Shown piece by piece: positions 8,837 through 16,713 of a stretch of DNA of 64,000 nucleotides. The stretch's first letter is position 1; each line of letters begins with the position of its first letter. The stretch covers positions 6,698,038 through 6,762,037 of the forward strand of contig NZ_JACHIR010000001.1 in the NCBI RefSeq assembly GCF_014203355.1, given 5' to 3'. This DNA is from Kutzneria kofuensis (GTDB lineage: Bacteria; Actinomycetota; Actinomycetes; Mycobacteriales; Pseudonocardiaceae). Below the pieces are notes generated by a model. It was not told where the DNA came from. It saw only the letters and a list, made by a program, of their open reading frames with translations, and ran no database searches. The translations under genes and the position numbers were made by a program.

Positions 8837-9360
8837 GCCAGGGCCAGCTGCGGCTTGCTGCGGCGCCAGGCGATCACCAGGAACGCGATCAGCCCGGCGA
8901 ACGGCAGCGAACAGACGACCCAGCTCAGTGCGAGCGGCGGACCGGGCTGGGCCAGCACCTGGAGGTTCGACAGCGTGCCTTCGCCGTGCCCCTGCGGGCC
9001 GTCGATGGCGAAGGTGAACTTCCAGGTGCCCTGCACCTGGAGGGCGAACACGTCCAGGCCCCACACGTCCCGCTTGCGCGGGTGGCGCGCGAGCGGGATG
9101 GGGTAGGTGTGCGAGCCGGACGGCCCGGTGCGGACGAAGGTGCCGGACTTGCCGTCGATGCCGCCGTCGGGGATGAACGTGAAGTCCAGCGACTGCATGG
9201 CCCGCAGCGGCCAGGTGGAGAAGCCGACGGTGAGGCCGTAGGGGCCGACCTGCACCCGTTCGGTGTGCACGATGTTGACCGGCTCGTACGCCATCGCCGG
9301 CGTGGCGGTGCCGACCGACAGCGCCAGAACCGCCAGCACGACAAGGAGACGCCTGATCAC
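8833..9360 (-). CDS. Secreted single-pass membrane protein, FixH/YtkA-like, unknown function
   Basis: 175 residues from GTG 9360, overlapping the stop of the upstream gene (GTGA). Seen: a signal peptide ending in 'ATPAMA', a beta-rich extracytoplasmic domain (~25-140) with several His residues and 'TWKFTFAIDG', and a C-terminal membrane helix (~148-165) followed by a basic tail. It is the last gene of a three-gene minus-strand operon with two other envelope proteins. The fold resembles FixH/YtkA-type Ig-like domains; the specific role is not recognised. Confidence 0.7.
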   Translation of the reverse strand: MIRRLLVVLAVLALSVGTATPAMAYEPVNIVHTERVQVGPYGLTVGFSTWPLRAMQSLDFTFIPDGGIDGKSGTFVRTGPSGSHTYPIPLARHPRKRDVWGLDVFALQVQGTWKFTFAIDGPQGHGEGTLSNLQVLAQPGPPLALSWVVCSLPFAGLIAFLVIAWRRSKPQLALA

Positions 9361-10394
9361 GCCGCCACCTTCTCCCTGATTCGCAGCATCGCGCCGAACC
9401 GGGCGCCGAGATAGCCACCCAGCAGCCCGAACAGCCCGCCGGCGATGGTGGTGGCGATGAGGGTCAGCGCGGTCACCGGTGGGGCGAAGCCGAGCCAGTC
9501 CCGTTGCAGGACGAACGTGAGCCCGAGGACCAGGCCCGCGATGCCGCCGGCCAGCGCGGGGCCGCGCTTGAGCAGCAGTTCGATCGCGGCGGCGGCGACG
9601 AGGCCGGCCAACGGTATGCCGGCCGGGATGAGCGACGGCTCGCCGCCGAGACCGTCCCGCAGCGGCAGGCCGACGGCGGCGGCGTAGGTCTCGGTGGCCC
9701 AGGGCGTGAACACCCACAGGATCGCTTGCATGGCCAGCAGAGCGGCGGCGGTGCCCAACGCGGCGCCGGGGCGGCCGATGGCGACCCGGGTGACCACGAG
9801 CATCAGGACGATGATCAGCACAGTGGCGGCCACGATGGTGTCGAACGGCAGCGGAACGCCCTGGAACGCGTTGGCGGTGATCGGGAAGAAGGTCATCAGC
9901 ACCGGCACGCTGATCGCCATCGCGATCCGGCCCCAGCGTTGCTCGCGCGCCGCGGCGGCGATGATCACGGCGCCGATCATGGTGATGGAGTTGGTGGTGA
10001 ACAGGGCCACGTGCGGCGGCGAGTTCAGCACCGCGTCGAAGCCGTACACCGTGTGCCACCACAGGTCGATCAAGCCGTACAACAGGAAGGCGGCGGCGCC
10101 GAGCCCGGCCACGAGATAGCCGAGCGGCGCGGTGAACGTGCCGCCGAACACCCGAACCGGCACGCCGCCGTCACTCGGGTCGGGCGTCTCGCCACGACGC
10201 TGCGCGGCTGTCACGGCGAGCACGACGACCAGGCTGGCGATGCCGGCGATGGCGGCGCCCGCGTAGATGAACAGGTGCGGCAACGTGAAGAACGTGTCCG
10301 GCCCGACGTCGATGTGCCACTGCACGTCCCATGACGCGCCGATCATCGATATTCCCGTGCCCAACAACACAAATCCGGCCCCGATCGGCCTCAT
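9357..10394 (-). CDS. Polytopic membrane protein with duplicated WH-G-D-PH motif, unknown
   Basis: 345 residues, about nine membrane helices, with GGGGAGG before ATG 10394. Not recognised as a named family. Two similar motifs are visible: Trp26-His27-x3-Gly31-x-Asp33-...-Pro39-His40 and Trp113-His114-x3-Gly118-x-Asp120-...-Pro127-His128. This suggests an internal duplication and a possible metal or heme site near the membrane surface. Flanked by His-containing secreted proteins in the same operon, so a role in copper handling or oxidase maturation is a reasonable guess only. Confidence 0.7.
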   Translation of the reverse strand: MRPIGAGFVLLGTGISMIGASWDVQWHIDVGPDTFFTLPHLFIYAGAAIAGIASLVVVLAVTAAQRRGETPDPSDGGVPVRVFGGTFTAPLGYLVAGLGAAAFLLYGLIDLWWHTVYGFDAVLNSPPHVALFTTNSITMIGAVIIAAAAREQRWGRIAMAISVPVLMTFFPITANAFQGVPLPFDTIVAATVLIIVLMLVVTRVAIGRPGAALGTAAALLAMQAILWVFTPWATETYAAAVGLPLRDGLGGEPSLIPAGIPLAGLVAAAAIELLLKRGPALAGGIAGLVLGLTFVLQRDWLGFAPPVTALTLIATTIAGGLFGLLGGYLGARFGAMLRIREKVAA

Positions 10395-10404
10395 TTCCTC
10401 CCCC

Positions 10405-12090
10405 TCATCCGGTCACCGTCACCGGCGACACGTGTTCGTCCACTCCGGACTGGTCCCGAACGGTGGTGATGATCTCCCACTGACCCGGCGTCATCAGCGG
10501 CAGCCCGGCCACCCGGTACTTGTCGACATCCGTTGCCACGGCGGGAACCTGGCCCGACGCGTAGCCGGTCGTCGGCATCACCGCCTGCACCGTGACCGTC
10601 GCCCCGGCCGACGGCGTGACGTCCAGCTCCACGGTCCCGGTGCCCGCCAGCCGAGCCTGCACGGAGTGCTTTCCTTGCTTGGCAACGGATGCCGGGCCGA
10701 CATGGATCGTCAGCGGGATCGTCTCGACGCGGTAGTTCCGTTCCACCTGAATCCAGGCCTGATAGTCGCCGGGCAGCGGGAACGTGTACGTGAAGGCCAC
10801 GTCCGGCCCGTACGCCGCAACGGTTTCGTCCGGCGCGCTGTCCCCGTTCACCGGCATCAGCCCGCCCATCGACCCGGCGGCCATCGCCATGCCGGTCATG
10901 TCGCCGCCCATCGAGTGCGCGTGCACCCACACGGGCGCGGCCTGCGCGCCACCCGGGCCGAGCGGCCCCACAGCGATCATGTGACCGAGCATTCCCAGCC
11001 AGGGCTGGAGATCCGCCGCATCGCCGACGTGCGCGTCGATCGTGCCCGGCTGCCCGGCGGTGAACTCCGGCACGGTCACGTGCACGTCGGTCGTAGCTTG
11101 CGGGGTGTCGGTCGACGGCCCGCTGGCGTCGATGCCGGTCGCGGACCGCACCAGCTGCACACCGCCGCCGATGCGCGCGAGCTCCGCCGACACGGCGTAG
11201 TGGCCGGCGACCGGAGCCGTCAGCGGGAACTGGAACACGCCCGGGGCCACGCGAATCGGGTGCAGGTGCCACAGCTGCCCGGACGGCCCGATGACGATCA
11301 GGTGCATCAGCGCGCTGTCGTGCACCATCAGGTCGTCCACCGGCCGACCGGTGGCGCCGTCGGTGAGAGTCAGGGTCACGGTCGACTTCCCTTGCGTGGC
11401 AAGCGAAGTCGGCGACAGCGACAGATTCGCCGGCTGCCGGGAGTAGTCACTGGTCAAGGGCTGGGCCAGCGCGTACGGGTCGGTGGTGTTCACGCCGTCG
11501 GCGTCCACCTGCGCGCCGGGCTGCGGCGGCAACGGCAGCGTCGTCGACAGCACCGCACCGGTGATCGCCACCGCGACGCCGGCGATCGCGCCGCCGACCG
11601 GGATCATCGCCCACCAGCCGCGGCGAGCCCGGGTGGCGACGACGATCGCCACCAGCAGGCAGCCGCCGGCCACGAGAAAGCCCAGGTAGACGGCCTTTTC
11701 CGGCGGGCTGACCGGCTGCTCGGACACCACGAACGGGATGCGGGCCACCCGCTGCCCGTCGTCGATCGCCAGCTCCCAGCGCCCGGCGGCGTCCACCTGC
11801 AGCTCGCCGCCGTAGGAACCGGGCCGGGCGCCGAGGGCGACGGCGGTCCCCTCGGACGTGCCCGGACCGGTGATCGACAGCCGCAGCGTTCCCGCCGGTG
11901 AACCGGCATGCGTGAGCAGGTCGACGTGCAGCGGGCCGGGCACGCCCGTGACCCGCCGCAGCGTGACGGTCAGCTCGCGGTCGCCGAGCGTCTGCGCGAC
12001 GTGCACGTCGCCGCCCGCGGACGAGGTGTCCGCGTACGCCGGCGCGGCCAGCAGCAGTCCGAGCAGCAGGGCGAGAACGGTGGCTTTCAT
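10405..12090 (-). CDS. Secreted/membrane His-rich multi-domain protein, copper-resistance-like
   Basis: 561 residues from ATG 12090; only a weak ribosome site is visible and the open frame further upstream is antisense to the kinase gene. Seen: signal peptide ('LLAAPAYA'), an Ig-like domain, two central membrane helices (~150-200), then two extracytoplasmic domains with clustered His/Met ('ALMHLIVIGPSGQLWHLHP', 'GMLGHMIAVG', 'VWVHAHSMGGDMTGMAMA'). The His/Met pattern is typical of periplasmic copper-binding proteins. First gene of a three-gene operon divergent from a two-component system. Confidence 0.7.
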   Translation of the reverse strand: MKATVLALLLGLLLAAPAYADTSSAGGDVHVAQTLGDRELTVTLRRVTGVPGPLHVDLLTHAGSPAGTLRLSITGPGTSEGTAVALGARPGSYGGELQVDAAGRWELAIDDGQRVARIPFVVSEQPVSPPEKAVYLGFLVAGGCLLVAIVVATRARRGWWAMIPVGGAIAGVAVAITGAVLSTTLPLPPQPGAQVDADGVNTTDPYALAQPLTSDYSRQPANLSLSPTSLATQGKSTVTLTLTDGATGRPVDDLMVHDSALMHLIVIGPSGQLWHLHPIRVAPGVFQFPLTAPVAGHYAVSAELARIGGGVQLVRSATGIDASGPSTDTPQATTDVHVTVPEFTAGQPGTIDAHVGDAADLQPWLGMLGHMIAVGPLGPGGAQAAPVWVHAHSMGGDMTGMAMAAGSMGGLMPVNGDSAPDETVAAYGPDVAFTYTFPLPGDYQAWIQVERNYRVETIPLTIHVGPASVAKQGKHSVQARLAGTGTVELDVTPSAGATVTVQAVMPTTGYASGQVPAVATDVDKYRVAGLPLMTPGQWEIITTVRDQSGVDEHVSPVTVTG

Positions 12091-12222
12091 CGTGGGCAAC
12101 GCTAGGGAGCGAAAGGCCCCACGGTAACCACGGTCGCGAGGGATCATTGTCCCCCGAGGGAGGGACTCGGCGTCAGGGGCGGGTGTCGCATGATCGGTGG
12201 CGGGCCGACCAGGGGAGGGACG

Positions 12223-13371
12223 ATGCAGGTGACCGTGCGCGGCACGCTCGCGCGCCAGTCGCTGCTGGTCAGTGCGTTGTGCGTGGCCACGGACGTGAGC
12301 CTGGTGTTCTTCGCGGACTGTGTGCCCGGCAGCATCGAGCAGATCGTCACGCTGCTCGCGATCATCGCCGTCGACCTGTGGCTGGCCGGCCCGGCCCGGC
12401 TGTCCGGCTTCGTCGCCGTCGCGCACGGGCTGGTCAAGATCCTGGCCGTGCTGGCGATCGGGCCGTCCGCGGCCGGCAACACCGCCGGCCTGATGATCGC
12501 CGGCTACCGGGCGGGCGCCTGGCTGCGCGGCTGGCCGGCGTGGTTCACCATGGCCGCCACGACCACCTGTGTCGGGCTGGCCCGGGTGTTCGCCAACGGG
12601 TTCCACAACTGGGCGCTGATTCCGATCACCATGGCCGAGTTCGGGCTGCTGCCCTGGCTGGTCGGCCGCTACACCACCACCCGTCGCGCCTACCTGGCCG
12701 AGCTGGAGCAGCGGGCCGAGCAGGAACGCCGCGACGCGAAGGATGCCGTGGCCAAGGCGGTCGTGGAGGAACGCGCGGCCATCGCCCGCGACCTGCACGA
12801 CGTCATCGCCCACCACGTCAGCGCGATCAACGTGCACGCCGGCGCGGCCCGGCTGATCATGGCCGGCGACCGGCAGGACGCCAAGCTCGGCGCGTCCGTG
12901 ACGGCGGTGGAGAGCGCCGCCCGCTCGGCCATGGTCGAGCTCCGGCACCTGCTCGACCTGCTGCACGGCGACCGCGCCGCCAGCGCCCGCCAGCCCGGCC
13001 TGGACAACATCGACGAGTTGTTCGACGGCGTGCGGGCGGCCGGCCTGCAGGCCGAGCTCGTGGTCGCCGGCCACCCGCGTGACCTGCCGGAATCCCTGGA
13101 CATCGCGCTCTACCGGATCGCTCAGGAGATGCTCACGAACGCACTGCGCCACGGCGACGGCACCGAGGTCGCCGTGCACCTCGACTACGGCGAGACCTCA
13201 CTCGTGCTGTCCGCCAGCAACCCGATGCCGGCCAACGCCCGGCATTCCGACGGGCAGCAGCGGGGCCTGGCCGGCATCGCCAACCGGGTCACGCTGTTCA
13301 ACGGCGTCGCCAGCAGCGGCCCCTCGGCCGACGGCCGGACGTGGCGCACCGCGGTGGTGTTCCCGCTGTGA
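12223..13371 (+). CDS. Two-component sensor histidine kinase, NarL/DesK class
   Basis: 382 residues; GGGAGGG (12214-12220) supports ATG 12223 over the ATG at 12190. Seen: about five N-terminal membrane helices (residues ~10-155) without a large sensor loop, a HisKA_3 dimerisation segment with 'EERAAIARDLHDVIAHHVSAI' (phospho-acceptor His in ARDLHD; only part listed), and an ATP-binding domain with the N-box 'TNALRHG' and G-box 'GLAGIANRV'. Partner is the LuxR-type regulator after the 83-bp tandem repeat. It is divergent from the His-rich operon, a plausible regulatory target. Confidence 0.88.
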   Translation: MQVTVRGTLARQSLLVSALCVATDVSLVFFADCVPGSIEQIVTLLAIIAVDLWLAGPARLSGFVAVAHGLVKILAVLAIGPSAAGNTAGLMIAGYRAGAWLRGWPAWFTMAATTTCVGLARVFANGFHNWALIPITMAEFGLLPWLVGRYTTTRRAYLAELEQRAEQERRDAKDAVAKAVVEERAAIARDLHDVIAHHVSAINVHAGAARLIMAGDRQDAKLGASVTAVESAARSAMVELRHLLDLLHGDRAASARQPGLDNIDELFDGVRAAGLQAELVVAGHPRDLPESLDIALYRIAQEMLTNALRHGDGTEVAVHLDYGETSLVLSASNPMPANARHSDGQQRGLAGIANRVTLFNGVASSGPSADGRTWRTAVVFPL

Positions 13372-13454
13372 CCGAGCTTGCGAGGGAACCAATCGGCACT
13401 GCGACCGTGGTCGCGGACCTTCGTGCTCCGAGCGTTAGCGAGGAAGGTCCGTGA
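13368..13454 (+). CDS. Possible 28-residue coupled mini-ORF, first repeat unit
   Basis: GTG 13368 overlaps the kinase stop (GTGA) and the frame ends at TGA 13452-13454, which overlaps the GTG of the second unit. The peptide begins MTELAREPIG and ends SEEGP. No family is recognised. All five differences between the two units change the amino acid, so there is no sign of protein-level selection; it may serve only to carry ribosomes to the next start. Confidence 0.3.
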   Translation: MTELAREPIGTATVVADLRAPSVSEEGP

Positions 13455-13533
13455 CCGAGCTTGCGACGGAACCAATCAGCACTGCGATCGTGGTCGCGGA
13501 CCTTCGTGCTCCGAGCGCTAGAGAGGAAGGTCC
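13368..13533. repeat. 83-bp tandem direct repeat (two units) between kinase and regulator
   Basis: Units are 13368-13450 and 13451-13533, differing at five of 83 positions. Each starts with GTGACCGAGCTTGCGA and ends with GAGGAAGGTCC. Each holds an inverted repeat GGACCTTC/GAAGGTCC (13415-13422 with 13443-13450; 13498-13505 with 13526-13533) that can fold over the ribosome site of the following GTG. Each unit also encodes a 28-codon frame that begins in one GTGA and ends in the next, linking the kinase stop to the regulator start. Confidence 0.95.
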
Positions 13534-13537
13534 GTGA
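13451..13537 (+). CDS. Possible 28-residue coupled mini-ORF, second repeat unit
   Basis: GTG 13451 to TGA 13535-13537, the latter overlapping the GTG start of the response regulator (13534). The peptide begins MTELATEPIS and ends REEGP. Same arrangement as the first unit; the GGAAGG just before GTG 13534 is its last coding part and is also the regulator's ribosome site. Confidence 0.3.
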   Translation: MTELATEPISTAIVVADLRAPSAREEGP

Positions 13538-14190
13538 CCCTGGACGTGCTGCTGGCCGACGACCACGCGATGTTCCGCTCCGGGATGCGCGCGATCCTCG
13601 ACACCCAGGACGAGTTCCGGTGCGTGGCCGAGGTCGGCGACGGCAGCGCGGCCGTCGCCGAGACGCAGCGGCTGCGGCCGGACGTGGCCGTCCTCGACGT
13701 GCGGATGCCGAAGATGGACGGGCTCGCCGCGACGGAGGCGATCCTCGCCGCGCCGGGCAACCGCACCAAGGTCATCGTGCTCACCACGTACGACCACGAC
13801 GAGTACGTGTACCGGGCCCTGCACGCCGGGGCCAGCGGTTTCCTGCTCAAAAGCCTGCCGCCGGAGGAGCTGATCACCGCCGTGCGGGTGGCCGCCCGCG
13901 GCGACGCGCTGATCGACCCGTCGGTCACGCAGCGGCTGATCACCCGGTTCGCCACGGCCGTCGCGCCGCCGGTTGAGCCGCGCGAGCTGGGCCAGCTGAC
14001 GCCCCGTGAGCGGGAAGTGCTGCTGCTGGTCGCGGCGGCCGACAGCAACGCGGAGATCGCCGCCAAGCTGCACGTCGGCGAGGAGACCGTGAAGACGCAC
14101 GTCTCGCGGATCCTGGCCAAGCTGGGGCTTCGGGACCGGGTGCACGCCGTCGTCTACGCACACCTGAATGGGCTTGTGCGGGGCGAATAG
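13534..14190 (+). CDS. NarL/FixJ-family response regulator
   Basis: 218 residues from GTG 13534 with GGAAGG just upstream in the repeat. Seen: a receiver domain with the acidic pair in 'LLADDHAMFR', phospho-acceptor Asp55 in 'VLDVRMPKMDG', Thr/Lys switch residues ('VLTTYD', 'GFLLKS'), and a C-terminal LuxR helix-turn-helix ('LTPREREVLLLVAAADSN' to 'EETVKTHVSRILAKLGLRD'). Cognate regulator of the kinase upstream. Confidence 0.92.
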   Translation: MTLDVLLADDHAMFRSGMRAILDTQDEFRCVAEVGDGSAAVAETQRLRPDVAVLDVRMPKMDGLAATEAILAAPGNRTKVIVLTTYDHDEYVYRALHAGASGFLLKSLPPEELITAVRVAARGDALIDPSVTQRLITRFATAVAPPVEPRELGQLTPREREVLLLVAAADSNAEIAAKLHVGEETVKTHVSRILAKLGLRDRVHAVVYAHLNGLVRGE

Positions 14191-14199
14191 CCTGGGGAG

Positions 14200-14769
14200 A
14201 TGCGACCTGAACCTGGGCAGGTTATGCACTTCTCCGAGGATCCGACCATCACCGTCTTCGAGCCGCACGTCGCCGTGACGGCCAAATACCGCGAGGCCTA
14301 CGTCTGGGCCGTGGACTTCGAGCGGGCGCCCGACTACTGGTTCCCACGGCAGTGCCCGCGAGCGATGGCGTGGGCGCAGGAGTCCACAACGGAGGACGAC
14401 CGCTCGCGCATCATCGGCGACGAGGACCGTGTGCACGCCGTCGAGTACGGCTGGCTGGAGGCGATGCGGACCGTCGAGCTGTACGCGTACCGGCTGCCGG
14501 CCGCCGACTTCGAGCCGTTCGGCGACTACTGCCACGTGTCGACCCGCACCGTCCGCCCGCTCGGCCCGGCCGAGCGCGTCGGCGACCTGTTCGCGCTGCA
14601 CGCGGCGGCCGACATCCAGCTCCGGGTGCTGCCGAACCTGTGGCCGTTCTGGGAGCGGGTGACCGCCAGCTCGCTCGGCTTCAGCGGCATCAGGCTGGCC
14701 AATGCCTGCCCGCGCGGGCAAGCAGACCCGGTTTTCCAGTCAGAAACCGGATGCATCCGGTCGACATGA
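14200..14769 (+). CDS. DUF6886-family protein
   Basis: 189 residues from ATG 14200 (GGGGA 14194-14198, close spacing; ATG 14224 is an alternative). The sequence 'MHFSEDPTITVFEPHVA', 'YVWAVD', 'YWFPRQCPRAMAW' and the ending 'GFSGIRLANA' match the DUF6886 family, a small cytosolic protein of unknown function that looks like an ADP-ribosyl/nucleotide-fold relative. The usual family end lies near residue 168; the last ~20 residues run through a hairpin region (14707-14750), so the native stop may have been lost. Confidence 0.7.
   Translation: MRPEPGQVMHFSEDPTITVFEPHVAVTAKYREAYVWAVDFERAPDYWFPRQCPRAMAWAQESTTEDDRSRIIGDEDRVHAVEYGWLEAMRTVELYAYRLPAADFEPFGDYCHVSTRTVRPLGPAERVGDLFALHAAADIQLRVLPNLWPFWERVTASSLGFSGIRLANACPRGQADPVFQSETGCIRST
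14707..14750 (+). terminator. Two consecutive hairpins at the end of the DUF6886 gene
   Basis: TGCCCGCGCGGGCA (14707-14720) is a perfect 14-bp palindrome. It is followed by CCGGTTT/AAACCGG (14728-14734 with 14744-14750). They lie inside the last codons of the reading frame and could end the kinase-regulator transcript. Confidence 0.4.
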
Positions 14770-14837
14770 CGGCTCGGAATGAACACCATCGCTAGCATCG
14801 CCGGACAGCCCGGCCGTGTTAGTTGAGGAGGCGTCCG

Positions 14838-15758
14838 ATGCGCCGCGTGGTGTTCCTGGTGCAGCCGCAGGTGTACCTGCTCGACCTCGCGGGACCGGCC
14901 GAGGTGTTCCACACCGCGCGCGACTACGGCCTGCCCTACGAACTGTCCTATGTGGCCGACGAGCCCGAGATCGTCACCGCCGAGCTGCTGCCCGTGCGGA
15001 CCTCGACGACGTGGCCCACGTTGTCCCCCAACGACATCGTCATCGTCCCGGGGCGACAGTGCGCCACTCTCGAGGACATCAGCCCCAGCGAACGCGCCCT
15101 GGCGATGCTGCGCTCGCACCACCGCCAGGGCGGCATGGTCGTCAGCGTCTGCGCCGCCACCGAGGCGCTCGGCCGGGCCGGGCTGCTCGACGGACGGCGC
15201 TGCGCGACCCACCACCAGCTCCAGGACGAGCTCGCCGCGCGGTACCCGGCGGCGGAGGTCGTGCGGGACGTCCTGTACACAGTGGACGGAAATCTGGCCA
15301 CGTCCGCCGGGATCGCCAGCGGCATCGACCTGTGCCTGCACCTGATCGCCACCTGGCACGGTCCGACCATGGCCGGCCGGATCGCCCGGGCCCTGGTCGT
15401 CTACGCCCGCCGCAACGGCACCGACGAGCAGGTCAGCGCCCTGTTGCGGCACCGCAGCCACCTGTCCGACCTGGTCCACCGGCTGCAGGACGTGATCGAC
15501 GAGCGGTACACGGAACCGCTGCGGCTGGCCGAGCTCAGCCGCAAGTTCGGCTGCAGCGAGCGCACCATCACCCGGCGGTTCCGCGACGCCACGGGCCTGA
15601 CGCCGCTGCGCTACCAGCAGGCGTTGCGGCTGGAGCGGGCCGAGCACCTGATCGCCAGCGGGACCACGGTCGAGGGCGCGGCGCGGGCGGTCGGCTTCTC
15701 CGACTCCCGGACGCTGCGGGCCCTGCGCGCCGCGGCCAGGACCGCCGCCGGCGTCTGA
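14838..15758 (+). CDS. GlxA-family AraC-type regulator (DJ-1/PfpI + AraC HTH)
   Basis: 306 residues from ATG 14838 with GAGGAGG at 14825-14831. Residues ~1-165 are a class I glutamine amidotransferase-like (DJ-1/PfpI) domain with the nucleophile-elbow Cys in 'VVSVCAATEALG'; residues ~210-300 are a double AraC helix-turn-helix ('LRLAELSRKFGCSERTITRRF' segment and 'EGAARAVGFSDSRTLRAL'). Such proteins act as activators responding to small nitrogen compounds or stress. No adjacent target on the same strand is obvious. Confidence 0.85.
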   Translation: MRRVVFLVQPQVYLLDLAGPAEVFHTARDYGLPYELSYVADEPEIVTAELLPVRTSTTWPTLSPNDIVIVPGRQCATLEDISPSERALAMLRSHHRQGGMVVSVCAATEALGRAGLLDGRRCATHHQLQDELAARYPAAEVVRDVLYTVDGNLATSAGIASGIDLCLHLIATWHGPTMAGRIARALVVYARRNGTDEQVSALLRHRSHLSDLVHRLQDVIDERYTEPLRLAELSRKFGCSERTITRRFRDATGLTPLRYQQALRLERAEHLIASGTTVEGAARAVGFSDSRTLRALRAAARTAAGV

Positions 15759-15759
15759 G

Positions 15760-16182
15760 TCAGGAGGCCAGGGCGAGGCCGTTGAGCACCAGCTCCTCGC
15801 CCTGGACCGTGAAGGCGTCGTCGGAGGCCAGGAACAGCACCGCCTCGGCGACCTCATCCGGGGGCGTGGAGGCGTCGGCTGTCACGTAGTTGACCCGGAG
15901 CCAGCGCGGTTCGAGCAGACCGGTCGGCGGGTGGGCGGAAGCGCGGCCGTAGAGGATGACGGCGCCGTTGTCCCGGAGGTGGGGCAGCGCGGCGTGGACC
16001 GTGTGGGCGTGGGCCGGGGCGAAGACGATGTCGAGGCCGCCGAATCGGGCGGCGGCTTCGGCGAGGGCTGCCTCGATGTCGTCGGTGGTTTCCACGCGTG
16101 CGCCCGCGCGGCGCAGCACCGTGGCCACGGCGGCTGCGCTCCCGCTCTCCGCAACCAAGGCGGTCTTGCCGGCCAGCTTCAT
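15760..16182 (-). CDS. Shortened short-chain dehydrogenase (SDR) lacking the catalytic centre
   Basis: 140 residues, ATG 16182 preceded by GGGAGC. The start (MKLAGKTALV) and the end ('DEVAEAVLFLASDDAFTVQGEELVLNGL') are clearly SDR, but the usual ~250 residues are reduced to 140: the glycine-rich loop is replaced by 'AESGSAAAV' and there is no Ser/Tyr/Lys catalytic triad. The middle seems deleted or remodelled with no frame break. It may be a non-catalytic relic or a binding protein. Divergent from an HxlR regulator across 54 bp. Confidence 0.65.
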   Translation of the reverse strand: MKLAGKTALVAESGSAAAVATVLRRAGARVETTDDIEAALAEAAARFGGLDIVFAPAHAHTVHAALPHLRDNGAVILYGRASAHPPTGLLEPRWLRVNYVTADASTPPDEVAEAVLFLASDDAFTVQGEELVLNGLALAS

Positions 16183-16200
16183 CGCTCCCGGTCCTCCATC

Positions 16201-16221
16201 TGAGTATCAGATCGGAACTCA
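16201..16221. promoter_or_regulatory. Candidate HxlR operator between divergent SDR and hxlR genes
   Basis: TGAGT (16201-16205) and ACTCA (16217-16221) form an 11-bp-spaced inverted repeat in the 54-bp gap between the two divergent genes. HxlR regulators usually control the adjacent divergent enzyme gene; the site is inferred from symmetry only. Confidence 0.35.
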
Positions 16222-16236
16222 GAGTACACTGGTCGG

Positions 16237-16713
16237 GTGGACGACAGCACCGGGTACAGCGCCGAGAACTGTTCGATCGCGCGCACGCTGCAGATCGTGG
16301 GCGAGCGGTGGTCGCTGCTGATCCTGCGCGAGGCGTTCTACGGCAACCGGCGGTTCGAGCAGTTCCAGCGGCGCATCGGCGTCGCCCGCAACCTGCTCGC
16401 CACCCGCCTGGCGACGCTGGTCGAGCACGGCATCCTCGACCGGCAGAGCTACCAGGAGCCCGGCCAGCGGTCCCGTCACGAGTACCGGCTCACCGCCAAG
16501 GGCAAGGAGCTGTACCCGATCCTGGTCGCCCTGCTCGACTGGGGCGACCGCCACGCCGCCGATCCCGAGGGCCCCGCCCTGCTGCTGCACCACCGCGACT
16601 GCGGCGCTCCCGTGCACGCCGAGCTCCGCTGCGACGCCGGGCACGGCCACCTCGTCCCTCGCGACGTCACCGCCACTCCCGGCCCCGGCGCCCGCCTACT
16701 GCCCTCGGCCTAG
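16237..16713 (+). CDS. HxlR-family transcriptional regulator
   Basis: 158 residues from GTG 16237. Seen: the winged-helix block 'CSIARTLQIVGERWSLLILRE' (given to show the conserved Cys and W), 'NLLATRLATLVEHGIL' and 'RHEYRLTAKGKEL', all classic HxlR. A ~50-residue C-terminal tail adds two His/Cys pairs ('LLHHRDCG', 'LRCDAGHG') that could bind zinc. There is almost no room for a leader, so the mRNA may be leaderless. Its 3' end overlaps the convergent membrane gene by 18 bp. Confidence 0.85.
   Translation: MDDSTGYSAENCSIARTLQIVGERWSLLILREAFYGNRRFEQFQRRIGVARNLLATRLATLVEHGILDRQSYQEPGQRSRHEYRLTAKGKELYPILVALLDWGDRHAADPEGPALLLHHRDCGAPVHAELRCDAGHGHLVPRDVTATPGPGARLLPSA

Noticed and set aside
12091-13179. 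N-terminal extension of the His-rich secreted protein over the kinase gene
   Set aside because: It lies before a clear signal peptide at 12090 and is antisense to the kinase.
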